The position numbers and the translations under genes were made by a program. From Nocardia shimofusensis NBRC 100134 (GTDB lineage: Bacteria > Actinomycetota > Actinomycetes > Mycobacteriales > Mycobacteriaceae): 64,000 bases of DNA. Location of the stretch: positions 186,001-250,000 of the forward strand of contig NZ_BDBT01000006.1 of assembly GCF_001613125.1 (NCBI RefSeq), read 5' to 3'. Shown in pieces: positions 44,511-55,825 of this stretch (the first letter of the stretch is position 1; every line of letters starts with the position of its first letter). The notes under the pieces were generated by a model. That model was given only the letters and a program-made list of their open reading frames with translations. It was not told the origin of the DNA and ran no database searches.

Positions 44511-45149
44511 GTGACCGCTACCGATACCGAGATCGTCGTCAGATCGGCGGTGAAAGCCGATGTGCCCGAAATGGTGTCGATCCTCGACCGCGCCTTCGGC
44601 AGCGACGACCCGTTCGGCGAATACATGTTCCCCGACCCCGCGCGCAGGCCCCGCCACCAGCATCGGCTGCACCGCGCGATGCTGCGCCACCAATACCTGC
44701 CCAACGACGGCGCGCTCGTGGCCACCGTCGACGGCCGTGTCGCCGGCGTGGGCTTGTGGCAGAAACCGGACCACCGCTTCGGCCCGCTGCGCTACCTGGC
44801 CGCGATCCCCGAATTCGCCTGGGCCATGGGCTCGGCCGGTCCCCGTGTCCTGCGCATGGACGCCACCATGTCCGCCATCGCGACCGGACTGCCGCACTTC
44901 TTCGGCGTCAGCCTCGCGGTGGCCCCCGAGCAGCAACGCGGCGGGGTCGGACGCGCGTTGCTCGCGCACGTCATGGGCGAACTCGAACGTGCCGAGGCGC
45001 CCATGTTCGGACTCTGCAAGGACGGCAACGTCGCCTACTACGAGGCCGGTGGCGCGCTGCGGATCGGACGCGTCCGGCTCGGCCGTCGCGGCCCCGACGT
45101 CAACGTCATGATGTGGCTGCCGCGCAGTCTGCGCGCGAGCGGCGAATGA
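44511..45149 (+). CDS. GNAT-family N-acetyltransferase, first gene of PKS operon
   Basis: A 212-residue GNAT acyltransferase. The fold starts at RSAVKADVPEMVSILDRAF; the acetyl-CoA pyrophosphate loop is VAPEQQRGGVGRALLAHV (motif A), and the late CKDGNVAYYEAGGAL matches motif B. GTG 44511 fits the family N-terminus; ATG 44490 is an alternative. Its TGA overlaps the ATG of the PKS by 4 bp, so it is translated with it. N-acylation of an amino product of the PKS and oxoamine synthase, for tailoring or self-protection, is inferred from this coupling. Confidence 0.87.
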   Translation: MTATDTEIVVRSAVKADVPEMVSILDRAFGSDDPFGEYMFPDPARRPRHQHRLHRAMLRHQYLPNDGALVATVDGRVAGVGLWQKPDHRFGPLRYLAAIPEFAWAMGSAGPRVLRMDATMSAIATGLPHFFGVSLAVAPEQQRGGVGRALLAHVMGELERAEAPMFGLCKDGNVAYYEAGGALRIGRVRLGRRGPDVNVMMWLPRSLRASGE

Positions 45150-48100
45150 GCGAAGGAGCACGATCCGTGTCCGACATCGCGATCATCGGCATCGGCTGCC
45201 GCTACGGCGCAGGCATCGATTCACCGGAAACCTTCTGGGACTTCGTCATCGGCGGCGGCGACGCGGTCACCGACATCCCCGCCGACCGCTGGGACCACCG
45301 CCGCTTCTACGACCCGGACCGCCGCGCCCCCGGCCGCATGTACACCCGGCGCGCGGCCTTCCTCACCACCGACCCGTGGGCCTTCGACCCCGACTTCTTC
45401 GGCATCTCCCCGCGCGAGGCCACCGCCATGGACCCGCAGCAGCGCCTCGCCCTCGAAGTCGCCTGGGAAGCGCTCGACGACGCGGGCGTGGCCGGGCGCG
45501 CCACGGACGCACCGGTCGGCGTCTACCTCGGCGCGTTCACCCTCGACCAGCTCGCCGTCGGATTCACCGGCGCCGCACTGCCCCACATCGATATGCACTC
45601 CTCGGCGGGCGCGTCCTACACCATGCTGTCCAACCGCATCTCCTACGCCCTCGATCTCGCCGGTCCCAGCCTGACTGTCGACACCGCCTGCTCGTCGTCG
45701 CTGGTGGCACTGCACGCCGCCTGCCGGGCGCTCGCCGACGGCGACTGCGAGATGGCCCTGGCGGGCGGGGTCAACCTCATGCTGCAACCGGGCACCTTCG
45801 TGTCCATGTGCAAGGGCGGTTTCCTCGCCGAGGACGGCCGCAGCAAGTCCTTCGGCGCGAGCGCCGACGGCTACGGCCGCGGCGAGGGCGCGGGCATGGT
45901 CGTGCTCAAACCGCTGGCCGCCGCCGAACGCGACGGCGATCGCGTCTACGCGGTGCTCGAGGCGACCGGTGTCAACCAGGACGGCCGCACCACCGCCATC
46001 ACCGTCCCCAACCCCGACGCCCAGCAACGCCTCGCCGACACCGTCCGCGCACGCGCGGGCAGGGCGCCGCACGAGATCGACTACGTCGAAGCCCACGGCA
46101 CCGGCACCCCCGTCGGCGACCCCCTGGAACTGCGCGCCATCGGCCGCGCCTACGGCGCCGTCCCCGGCCGCACCCGCCCCCTCGGCGTCGGCTCGGTCAA
46201 AGCCACCCTCGGACACACCGAAGCCGCCGCCGGCATCGCGAGCGTCATCAAATCCGCCCTCGCCCTCACCCACCGCACCCTGCCCCCGCAAGGCTGGCTC
46301 GACGACGAACTCAACCCCGACCTCGACCTGGACGCCCTGAACCTGACGATCCAGACCCGCGCCGAACCGCCGACCGGGGACACACCGATGGTGGTGGCCG
46401 TCAACGGATTCGGCTACGGCGGCACCAACGCACACGCCATCCTGCGCGAGTATCGGCCCGGCCCTGTCACCGGGCGACACCTGTCCGGGCAGCCCACGGC
46501 CGCGCGGATCAGCGCCACTCACGCAGCAGCTCAGCAGACGCGGACCGAGCGTGCGGAGATCGGCCGCGCGGAGATCGGCCGCGCGGAGATCGAGCAGGCC
46601 GGCGTCGCACGGGCTGAGAGTGTGCGGGCCGAGCGTGCGGGGGCCGAGCGCGCGGGCGCCGAGACAGGGCAGCCCGAGGTCACGCCCGCTGCGCACGCGC
46701 GAAGCGCGCCTCCGTATGCCGCGAGTACGCAAGCCGGGGTCGCACACGCCCGGAACAAACCCGCCGCGATCGCCCGGGTGGTCGGCGGTGGAGTGTTGCC
46801 CCTGTCGGCGCGCAGCGAACAAGCCGTCCGTGATCTCGCCGCCGCGTTCGCCGGCGAACTGGAAGCCGGAGCCGACCCGGACCGGCTCGCCACGGCCGCG
46901 TGGACCCGGCGCGCGCACCACCCGTTCCGGCTCGGGATGCCCTTCACCGACACCGCGACCCTGATCACCGACCTGCGCGCCTTCGCCGCGGGCGAGGGCC
47001 GCGCACCCACCCGCACCGTCGCGACACCCGAGACCGGCATCGTCTTCGTCTACACCGGCATGGGCCCGCAATGGTGGGGGATGGCGCGCCGACTGCTCAC
47101 CGAGAACGCGACATTCGCCGCGGCCGCCGAACGCGTCGACACCGTCTTCACCGCCCTCGCCGACTGGTCGATCCGCGCCGAACTCACCCGCCCCGAAGAC
47201 CAGTCGCGCGTCACCGCCACCGAGATCGCCCAGCCCGCGAACTTCTTGGTCCAGGTGGCTCTCACCGAAACCCTGGCCGAACTCGGCATCCGGCCCGCCG
47301 CCGTCGTCGGCCACAGCGTCGGCGAGGTCTCGGCCGCCTACGTCACCGGCATGCTCTCCCTGACCGACGCGGTCACCGTCGCCTACCACCGCGCCCGGCT
47401 GCAAGCCCGCACCGCGGGCACGGGCGCCATGCTCGCCGTCGGCCTGCCCGCCGATCGGGCCCGCGAATTCACCGGCGAAGGCGTGGACATCGCCGCCGTC
47501 AACAGCCCGAACGCCACCACGCTGTCCGGCGCGGCCGACCGCCTCGACGAGATCGCCGAAACCCTCACCGCACAGGGCATATTCGCGCGCCGGCTACACG
47601 TCGAAGTCCCCTATCACAGCGCGCTCATGAATCCCATCCTCGACGAGCTGCGCACCGAGCTGGCCGGGCTGCAACCCCGTACACCCGCCGTCCCGCTCTA
47701 CTCCACCGTCACCGGGGCCGCCGTCACCAGCGCGGACTGGGACGCGGACTACTGGTGCGCCAATGTCCGCGAACCGGTCCGCTTCGCCGATGCCGCCCGA
47801 ACCCTGCTCGCCGACGGCGGGCGGGTCTTCCTCGAAGTCGGCCCCCACCCCGTCCTCGGCGCCAACCTCCGCGAAATCCTGCTGCAGACCGGCGAGAACG
47901 GCGCCACCGTGGCCACACTGGACCGCAAACAACCCGACGACTCGAGCCTGCGCCGCACCATCGCCGGCCTCTACGCCGCAGGCGCCCTCGACCTGCCCGC
48001 CCTGCTCGGCTCGGAACCCGCACCACACCAGCCGCTTCCGCGCTACCCGTGGCAACGCCGCCACTTGCGCTCGGACCTGCCCGAATTCACCCAGCAGCGC

Positions 48101-51100
48101 CACGGGACCCCCGGCATCCCCACCATGCTCGGCGACCCCGCCCTCGACGAGGACCACCGCTGGACCCTCCAGTTGGCCGCCGCCACCCTGCCCTGGCTCG
48201 ACGACCACATCGTCGACGGGTCCCGCATGCTGCCCGGTGCCGCCTACCTCGACGCCGCTCTCAGCGCCGCCGCCGTCGAACGCTCCGCCGCCACCACCGC
48301 CCGCACCGCGCGATGCCGCGCCGCGGTCGAGGACGTGCGCTTCACCGCCCCCCTGATCATCGAGCCGGGCGACATTCCGATCTTCGATGTCCGGGTGGAG
48401 AAATCCACCGGCCGCCTCACCATCCGCTCGCGCCCCGCCCTCGGCGCGGTCTGGACCGAACACGCCACCGCCCGCCTGGTCGACGGCGACTACGAACCCG
48501 CCGAGATCATCGTTCCCGACACCACCACCATGACCCCCGCCGACCCGGCCCGGCTCTACGCCGATCTGCGTGCCACCGGCGTCGAGCACGGCCCCGCCTT
48601 CCAGCTGGTCCGGCGAGCATGGGTGGCCGGTGACACCGTCGTAGCGCACATCGTCGCCGCCGACAGGAGCGCTGCCGCCGACAGGAGCGCTGCCGCAGAC
48701 ACGAGCAGCGGCCTCGGTACGAGCACCGCTCTCGGCCCGAGGAGCGGGCCCGGAACGAACGCCGCCGACCCGAACATCGAGCTCGGCACCGGCACCGGAT
48801 ACTCCGGTCACCAGGCTCACCCCTGCGTCCTGGACGCCGCCTGGCAGATCGTGTCCCTCGGCGACGCGGGTGGCCCCGAACTCGACGGCGCGGTGATCCC
48901 GGTCGGCGCCGACGCGGTCCGCCAGTTCGCCGACCTCCCATCGCAGGTCGTCGTGATCGCCCACCTGACCGCCCCGCTACGCGCCGACATCACCGTCCTG
49001 GACAGCGAACACCACCCGGTCCTGCAGATCCTCGGCGCCCGCTTCCGCGCCGTCCCCTTCGGCGGCGGTGCACTCCGCACTCTCGAACCGCTCTACTACG
49101 AGGAACGCTGGACCCTGCTCGACCCGATCGCCACCGTCGAGCAGACCGGCCCCGCGCACACCCTGATCGTGCTGCTCCCCGGCGCCACCGCCGACCGCGT
49201 CACCCGCGCCGCCCGGCCGAGCGGAACCGTCGAAATCCTCGATGCCGCAAACCTCGTCGGCCCCGGCACGGGTCGCGGCCCCGCGCAGTCCACCGCATCG
49301 ACGGCCGGCAGTTCGGCGACCACCCATTCCGCGGCCGGTCCCGTGGTCGCCGCGGAAACCACCCGCACGTCGGAAACACTTCCGGCTCCGAATTCCGCGG
49401 TCGGAGATCACTCGTCGGCGTCGCTCGGCACCGTCGCCGACATGAGCCGCGCAACCCCCGGTGTCGTCACCCACGTGGACGAGCCGATCGCCGAGCACCT
49501 GCGCACCCGCCTGCATACCGCGCACTCCCGCGACGGCATCGAACGCCTCCACGTCTGTGTCGTCGCGGGCACCGGCGACCCGGTGCCCGCACTGTGGCTG
49601 CTCAGCCGCCTCGCCCTGACCGTCGAGCGCTTCGCCGACGACATCAACCCCGAACCGCTGCCGCTCACCGGCGACGGCTCGCTCCACGTCAGCCTCGTCA
49701 CCGAGCGCGCCTTCGTCCATCCCGACGACCCCACCGCTCCCGACCCCACCCACGCCGCCCTCGCCGGCGCCCGCCGCGTCCTGCTCAACGAACAACCTTC
49801 GCTGCGCTGGCGCCTGATCGACATCGACCCCGGCACCACCGATGCCGAACTCGCCGCCGAACTGCGCGTGCCCGGCGCCTTCGGAGCCGACGGCACCGAC
49901 GAGATCTTCCTGCGTAACGGCCTGCGCTGGACCAGCATCGTCGAACGCGCCCTCCCCGAACGGACCGCCGCCCTGGACGTCGCCGCCCCGCTGCTCGACC
50001 TCGAGGCCAACTTCGCCCTCGACGTCCCCCGCTCGCGCGTCCTTTCCCAGCTCGGCTGGCGGCGCGCCGAACGCCGTGACCCCGGCCCGGGTGAAGTCGA
50101 AGTCCGGATGGCTGCCATCGGCCTCGGCTTCAAGGACCCGCTCAAGATCCTGGGCGTCCTCGACGAGAACGATCTCGCCGGAACACATTTCGGCACCTCG
50201 CCGGGCATGGAGGGGGCGGGCACGATCGTGCGCGTCGGGCCCGGCGTCTCCGGACTGTGTGTCGGCGACCGCGTCGGCCTGGCCTCGCCGGGCATGATCG
50301 AGCGCTACCACGTCACCAGCGCCGAGCTGGTCGGCCCGGCCGCCGACACCATCCGCCCCGAACTGTGCAGTTCCACGGTGTCGATGGTGACCGCCGAATA
50401 CGCCCTGCTCGAGCTGGCGCGGGTCCGCCCCGGCGAGACGGTGCTCGTGCACGGCGCGGCGGGCGGTGTCGGCGCCTGCGCCATCCAGGTCGCGAAACTG
50501 CACGGCGCGAGGGTGATCGGCACCGCGGGCAGCGACGAACGCCGCGCCTACGCCCTCGACCAGGGCGCCGACGACGTGCTCGACTCCCGTTCACTGAACT
50601 TCGTCGACGACGTCCTCGGCCTCACCGGTGGACGCGGCGCCGACATCGTGCTCAGCACCGCACCGGGCGAGATCGTGCGCCAGAACTTCAAAGCCGTCGC
50701 CGAATTCGGGCGCATCGTCGAGATCGGGAAAGCCGACATCTACTCCGGCGGCGTGCTGGACCTGCGCAATTTCGACAAGAACATCGCCTACTTCTCCTTC
50801 GACCTCGACCGCATGCTCGCCCTGCGCCGCGGCGAGGTCATCGCCCGCGTCCAAGCCGTCAACGATCGCCTCGCCGAAGGCACCTATCGCCCGTTGCCCT
50901 ACCACAGTTTCGGCGCCGACCAGGTCGGGGCGGCCTTCGAAGAAGCGCTGCGCTCCACCCGCCTGGGCCGCATCACCCTGGACCTGTCCACCCAGGCGCC
51001 CCCGGTCCGCCCCGCCGCCACCGAGGTGGCGGTCCACGCCGACGGCCGCTACCTCGTCACCGGCGGCCTCGGCGCGTTCGGTCTGGCCACCGCCCGCCGC

Positions 51101-52132
51101 CTGGTCGCGCAGGGCGCTCGCGGCCTGGTCCTGGTCGGTCGCGGCGGCGCCCGCACCGACAGCGCCCGCGACCAGGTGGACCGATGGCGCGCCGAGGGCA
51201 TCGACGTGCGCGTCGAGCGCCTCGACATCACCGACCCCGTCGCGGTCACCGACCTCATCGCACGCACACACACCCCCGACCGGCCGCTGCGTGGCGTCTT
51301 CCACGCCGCGGGCGTGCTCGACGATCAGCGCATCACCACCATGAGCAGGGACAGCCTGGCCGCGGTCTTCGCCCCGAAACTCGACGGCGCCCGCGCACTG
51401 GCCGACGGGCTCGCCGCCGCCGCCGTCCGGCCGGACCTGATCGTGCTGTACTCCTCGGGCAGCGCCATCATGGGCGGCATCGGCCAATACTCCTACACCG
51501 CGGCCAATCTCGCGTTGCAGGCGATGGCGGAAGTGCTGGCCCGGCGGGGCGAGCGCGTGCTGTGCGTGGGCTGGGGCGCGATGTCCGGCGGTGGCATGGT
51601 CGACGCCGACGAAACCGTGCAACGCTACCTGCGCATCGCCGGTTTCGACGCCATCGACATGGACGCGGGCACCGGCTACCTCACCGAACTGCTGCGCCTG
51701 GGGGTTCGCACCGCGGCGGTCATCCCCGTCGAATGGGGCAAAGTCGTGCTCGCCGCCCCGCAACTGGCTCACACCGCACGCCTGGCGCACCTCATCGCCG
51801 ATGCCGCCGAGGACAATTCGGCCGCCGCTCGCCTGCGCGCGGAGATCACCGCGCTCGAGGAAGTCCAGCGCGCCGCCGTCGTCGGCTACGTCCTGGCCGA
51901 ACAACTCGCCGAAGTGATGGGCGTGGCCGCCGACTCCATCGATCTGTCGGTGCCGTTGCCCGAACTCGGCCTCGACTCGCTGATGGCCGTCGAATTCGGT
52001 GCGCTGGTCGGCAAAACCCTCGGTGTGGAGATGAACAGCATGCAACTGGGTCGCTCGTTCAGCCTCGCCCAAGCCGGTGCGCGCATCGCCGACCTCGTCG
52101 TCGGCGCGGACAGCACCGCGGGAGCGCGATGA
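45146..52132 (+). CDS. reducing type I PKS, KS-AT-DH-ER-KR-ACP, no TE
   Basis: A 2328-residue single-module polyketide synthase. KS (8-437) has the DTACSSS cysteine at 182 and histidines 317 (EAHGTGT) and 357. AT (632-955) has GHSVGE with Ser724; its specificity loop reads EVPYHSAL, neither the malonyl HAFH nor the methylmalonyl YASH form. DH (about 1003-1302) has His1021 in HIVDGSRMLP and Asp1230. ER (about 1615-1930) has VHGAAGGVGACAIQ. KR (about 1965-2170) has TGGLGAFG, VLDD (B-type) and Tyr2117 in YTAAN. ACP carries Ser2278 in LGLDSLM. All reducing domains appear active, so an iterative enzyme building a saturated chain is likely. There is no thioesterase. Low-complexity inserts occur after KS, inside DH and before ER. 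ATG 45146 overlaps the GNAT stop. Confidence 0.95.
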   Translation: MSEGARSVSDIAIIGIGCRYGAGIDSPETFWDFVIGGGDAVTDIPADRWDHRRFYDPDRRAPGRMYTRRAAFLTTDPWAFDPDFFGISPREATAMDPQQRLALEVAWEALDDAGVAGRATDAPVGVYLGAFTLDQLAVGFTGAALPHIDMHSSAGASYTMLSNRISYALDLAGPSLTVDTACSSSLVALHAACRALADGDCEMALAGGVNLMLQPGTFVSMCKGGFLAEDGRSKSFGASADGYGRGEGAGMVVLKPLAAAERDGDRVYAVLEATGVNQDGRTTAITVPNPDAQQRLADTVRARAGRAPHEIDYVEAHGTGTPVGDPLELRAIGRAYGAVPGRTRPLGVGSVKATLGHTEAAAGIASVIKSALALTHRTLPPQGWLDDELNPDLDLDALNLTIQTRAEPPTGDTPMVVAVNGFGYGGTNAHAILREYRPGPVTGRHLSGQPTAARISATHAAAQQTRTERAEIGRAEIGRAEIEQAGVARAESVRAERAGAERAGAETGQPEVTPAAHARSAPPYAASTQAGVAHARNKPAAIARVVGGGVLPLSARSEQAVRDLAAAFAGELEAGADPDRLATAAWTRRAHHPFRLGMPFTDTATLITDLRAFAAGEGRAPTRTVATPETGIVFVYTGMGPQWWGMARRLLTENATFAAAAERVDTVFTALADWSIRAELTRPEDQSRVTATEIAQPANFLVQVALTETLAELGIRPAAVVGHSVGEVSAAYVTGMLSLTDAVTVAYHRARLQARTAGTGAMLAVGLPADRAREFTGEGVDIAAVNSPNATTLSGAADRLDEIAETLTAQGIFARRLHVEVPYHSALMNPILDELRTELAGLQPRTPAVPLYSTVTGAAVTSADWDADYWCANVREPVRFADAARTLLADGGRVFLEVGPHPVLGANLREILLQTGENGATVATLDRKQPDDSSLRRTIAGLYAAGALDLPALLGSEPAPHQPLPRYPWQRRHLRSDLPEFTQQRHGTPGIPTMLGDPALDEDHRWTLQLAAATLPWLDDHIVDGSRMLPGAAYLDAALSAAAVERSAATTARTARCRAAVEDVRFTAPLIIEPGDIPIFDVRVEKSTGRLTIRSRPALGAVWTEHATARLVDGDYEPAEIIVPDTTTMTPADPARLYADLRATGVEHGPAFQLVRRAWVAGDTVVAHIVAADRSAAADRSAAADTSSGLGTSTALGPRSGPGTNAADPNIELGTGTGYSGHQAHPCVLDAAWQIVSLGDAGGPELDGAVIPVGADAVRQFADLPSQVVVIAHLTAPLRADITVLDSEHHPVLQILGARFRAVPFGGGALRTLEPLYYEERWTLLDPIATVEQTGPAHTLIVLLPGATADRVTRAARPSGTVEILDAANLVGPGTGRGPAQSTASTAGSSATTHSAAGPVVAAETTRTSETLPAPNSAVGDHSSASLGTVADMSRATPGVVTHVDEPIAEHLRTRLHTAHSRDGIERLHVCVVAGTGDPVPALWLLSRLALTVERFADDINPEPLPLTGDGSLHVSLVTERAFVHPDDPTAPDPTHAALAGARRVLLNEQPSLRWRLIDIDPGTTDAELAAELRVPGAFGADGTDEIFLRNGLRWTSIVERALPERTAALDVAAPLLDLEANFALDVPRSRVLSQLGWRRAERRDPGPGEVEVRMAAIGLGFKDPLKILGVLDENDLAGTHFGTSPGMEGAGTIVRVGPGVSGLCVGDRVGLASPGMIERYHVTSAELVGPAADTIRPELCSSTVSMVTAEYALLELARVRPGETVLVHGAAGGVGACAIQVAKLHGARVIGTAGSDERRAYALDQGADDVLDSRSLNFVDDVLGLTGGRGADIVLSTAPGEIVRQNFKAVAEFGRIVEIGKADIYSGGVLDLRNFDKNIAYFSFDLDRMLALRRGEVIARVQAVNDRLAEGTYRPLPYHSFGADQVGAAFEEALRSTRLGRITLDLSTQAPPVRPAATEVAVHADGRYLVTGGLGAFGLATARRLVAQGARGLVLVGRGGARTDSARDQVDRWRAEGIDVRVERLDITDPVAVTDLIARTHTPDRPLRGVFHAAGVLDDQRITTMSRDSLAAVFAPKLDGARALADGLAAAAVRPDLIVLYSSGSAIMGGIGQYSYTAANLALQAMAEVLARRGERVLCVGWGAMSGGGMVDADETVQRYLRIAGFDAIDMDAGTGYLTELLRLGVRTAAVIPVEWGKVVLAAPQLAHTARLAHLIADAAEDNSAAARLRAEITALEEVQRAAVVGYVLAEQLAEVMGVAADSIDLSVPLPELGLDSLMAVEFGALVGKTLGVEMNSMQLGRSFSLAQAGARIADLVVGADSTAGAR
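46551..46595 (+). repeat. 15-bp in-frame triple repeat in the KS-AT linker
   Basis: Three copies of a 15-bp unit (GCGCGGAGATCGGCC and variants) encode RAEIG repeats in the linker after the KS domain. The linker continues as an Ala/Glu/Arg-rich stretch to about 46780 before the AT domain. It is probably a flexible or helical spacer that arose by slippage. Confidence 0.75.
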
Positions 52133-53577
52133 TGACCGCCGACAGCGCGAACGAACGCGACATCGCCCGCCGCCTGCTCGCCGGCGCCGACCCCACGGCC
52201 ACGCGATCCGCCCGAGCCGTGCAGGCGGTCTCACCCGCGGTCCCCGACCGGCGCGGGCCCGCCATCCGCAGGCGCGGTCCCGGCAGGCAGTTCGCCGACC
52301 ACCCCGCCGTGGTCGCCGCGCTCGAGAAACAGGCGGCCATCCAGCAGTTGATCGACACCACCGGACTGCCGCATCCGCTGTTCCTGTCCCCCGACGGCCA
52401 CAACGGCGCGGTGATCCGTTCGCGCGGAAGCGAACTGGTCAACTACAGCTCCTACAACTACCTCGAACTCGCCCAGCACCCACGCGTCGTCCAGGCCGCC
52501 GACGACGCCGCGCGACGCTACGGCACCTCCGCCTCGGCCACCCGCATCGTCACCGGCGAGATCCCCCTCTACGGCGTGCTGGAACAGCGCCTCGCCGACA
52601 TCTACGACACCGGCGCCGCCCTGGTCTGCTCCAGCGGATTCCTCACCAACGCCGCCGTCATCGGCTTCCTGCTCGGCGACCGCGACCTCGCCGTGTGCGA
52701 TTCCCTCGCCCACGCCAGCCTGGTGGCGGGCACCCAGTGGGCAGGCTGCAAGCGAGTCGCTTTCCGCCACAACGACCCCGACTCCCTGACCGCCCTGCTG
52801 CGCTCCACCCGCCACCGCTACGACCGCGCCCTGGTCGTCCTCGAAGGCCACTACAGCATGGACGGCGACCTCGGCCGCATCACCGAACTCGCCGCCGTCG
52901 CCCACGAATACGACTGCGCCGTCCTGGTCGACGAAGCCCACGCCCTGGGCGTGCTCGGCCCGCACGGACTCGGCAGCGGCGAACACTTCGCCCTCCCGCC
53001 GGGAACGGTCGACCTGTGGGTGGGCAGCCTGTCGAAATCCCTCGGCAGCACCGGCGGATTCGTCGCCGGAGACAGCGAACTGGTGCGCGCGCTCAAATAC
53101 GCCGCCCCCGGCCTAGCCCTCTACACCGCAGGCCCCTCCCCCGCCAATATCGCCGCCGTCTCGGCCGCGCTCGACGTGCTCGCCGACGAGCCCGACCGGC
53201 TGGCCCGGCTGTGGTCCAACGCGCTGCTGTTCACCGCCGCCCTGCACGAGCGCGGCATGGACCTCGCCGACTCCGAATCCACCCCCATCGTCCCGGTCAT
53301 CGTCCCCGGCGAGATCCGCGCGGGCTACGCCTCCGCGGCTCTGCTGCAACGCGGCTACAACGCGGGCGCGATCCTGTCCCCCGTCGTGCCCGCGGGCACC
53401 GAACGCCTGCGGTTCTTCCTCACCAGCGAACACACCGAACGCCAATTGCTCGACACCGCCGACGAACTGGCCGACATCCTGCGCATCGTCGACCACATCC
53501 CCGACGTCGGCATCGGCGCCCCCGGAACCCCGACGGGTCTGGACGGACTACCGCCGCATCGAACCCGCCGCGCGTAG
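52129..53577 (+). CDS. alpha-oxoamine synthase coupled to the PKS
   Basis: A 482-residue PLP enzyme of the alpha-oxoamine synthase group (AONS, KBL, serine palmitoyltransferase). The core starts at NYSSYNYLELAQHPRVV; TRIVTGEIPLYGVLE, DSLAHASLVAG, VLEGHYSMDGDLG and LVDEAHALGVLG are family blocks, and the PLP lysine is in VGSLSKSLGSTGGF (about 302). These enzymes condense an acyl thioester with an amino acid, losing CO2, to give an amino ketone. Its ATG overlaps the PKS stop by 4 bp, so the ACP-bound chain is the obvious acyl donor and this enzyme the release step. There is no biotin gene nearby, which argues against BioF. A 70-residue N-terminal extension could dock to the ACP. Confidence 0.93.
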   Translation: MMTADSANERDIARRLLAGADPTATRSARAVQAVSPAVPDRRGPAIRRRGPGRQFADHPAVVAALEKQAAIQQLIDTTGLPHPLFLSPDGHNGAVIRSRGSELVNYSSYNYLELAQHPRVVQAADDAARRYGTSASATRIVTGEIPLYGVLEQRLADIYDTGAALVCSSGFLTNAAVIGFLLGDRDLAVCDSLAHASLVAGTQWAGCKRVAFRHNDPDSLTALLRSTRHRYDRALVVLEGHYSMDGDLGRITELAAVAHEYDCAVLVDEAHALGVLGPHGLGSGEHFALPPGTVDLWVGSLSKSLGSTGGFVAGDSELVRALKYAAPGLALYTAGPSPANIAAVSAALDVLADEPDRLARLWSNALLFTAALHERGMDLADSESTPIVPVIVPGEIRAGYASAALLQRGYNAGAILSPVVPAGTERLRFFLTSEHTERQLLDTADELADILRIVDHIPDVGIGAPGTPTGLDGLPPHRTRRA

Positions 53578-55306
<1,729 letters not shown>

Positions 55307-55337
55307 GCGGTAGCGTCCGGCGGCCCGATCCGCACCA

Positions 55338-55661
55338 TCAACGACCATCTGGCAAACGCACCGCATCCCACGGCACCCAATGCCGCAGCGTCGTCTCCGT
55401 CAGCTTGTTGCGGGTGCGGTAGTCCACCGCCACCTCCGCGTACCACGCCACGTAGTGACCGAGATGCAGTCGCACCCAACCGAATTGCGTGGCCGGCACC
55501 CACGGCTCCTGGAACCGTGGGTCCAGGCTGTTCGACGACACCCCGAGGCTCGGGCGGCCGGGCCCCGGCCGCGCGGGCAGCAACCACACCCGCTTCGGAT
55601 CGATCAACACCGGCCGGGGCCGGGCCAGCCGACGGACAGCGGAGACCTCGCCCTCGCTCAT
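55338..55661 (-). CDS. unknown 107-residue protein
   Basis: A small, Trp- and Arg-rich soluble protein convergent with the monooxygenase gene. Visible stretches are RPRPVLIDPKRVWLLPARPG, WVPATQFGWVRLHLGHYVAW and LRHWVPWDAVRLPDG. Codon third positions look coding and the composition is not shadow-like, but I do not recognise the family and see no ribosome site. Start ATG 55661 is tentative. Confidence 0.5.
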   Translation of the reverse strand: MSEGEVSAVRRLARPRPVLIDPKRVWLLPARPGPGRPSLGVSSNSLDPRFQEPWVPATQFGWVRLHLGHYVAWYAEVAVDYRTRNKLTETTLRHWVPWDAVRLPDGR

Positions 55662-55825
55662 AGTCGATCACCCGGCCCCGGCCCGCGACCCCGCACCGGA
55701 CCCGCGTCCCGCAACACCACCGCAATCGAACACATGTTCCCATGATGGCACGTCTGGACGCGCAAGGCATCGCCCAGGGTTCGATATGGCCGGCGGGGGC
55801 GGTTCCGCCGGGTGAGAACCGCCGG

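Noticed and set aside
44168..45145. Upstream extension of the PKS frame by 326 codons
   Set aside because: The extension overlaps the P450 start and the whole GNAT gene in other frames and is Arg-rich. The PKS starts at ATG 45146, with the KS domain beginning a few residues later.
52129..53577. The oxoamine synthase as BioF of biotin synthesis
   Set aside because: No bioA, bioD or bioB is nearby, and the gene is translationally coupled to a PKS; the N-terminal extension also differs from BioF.
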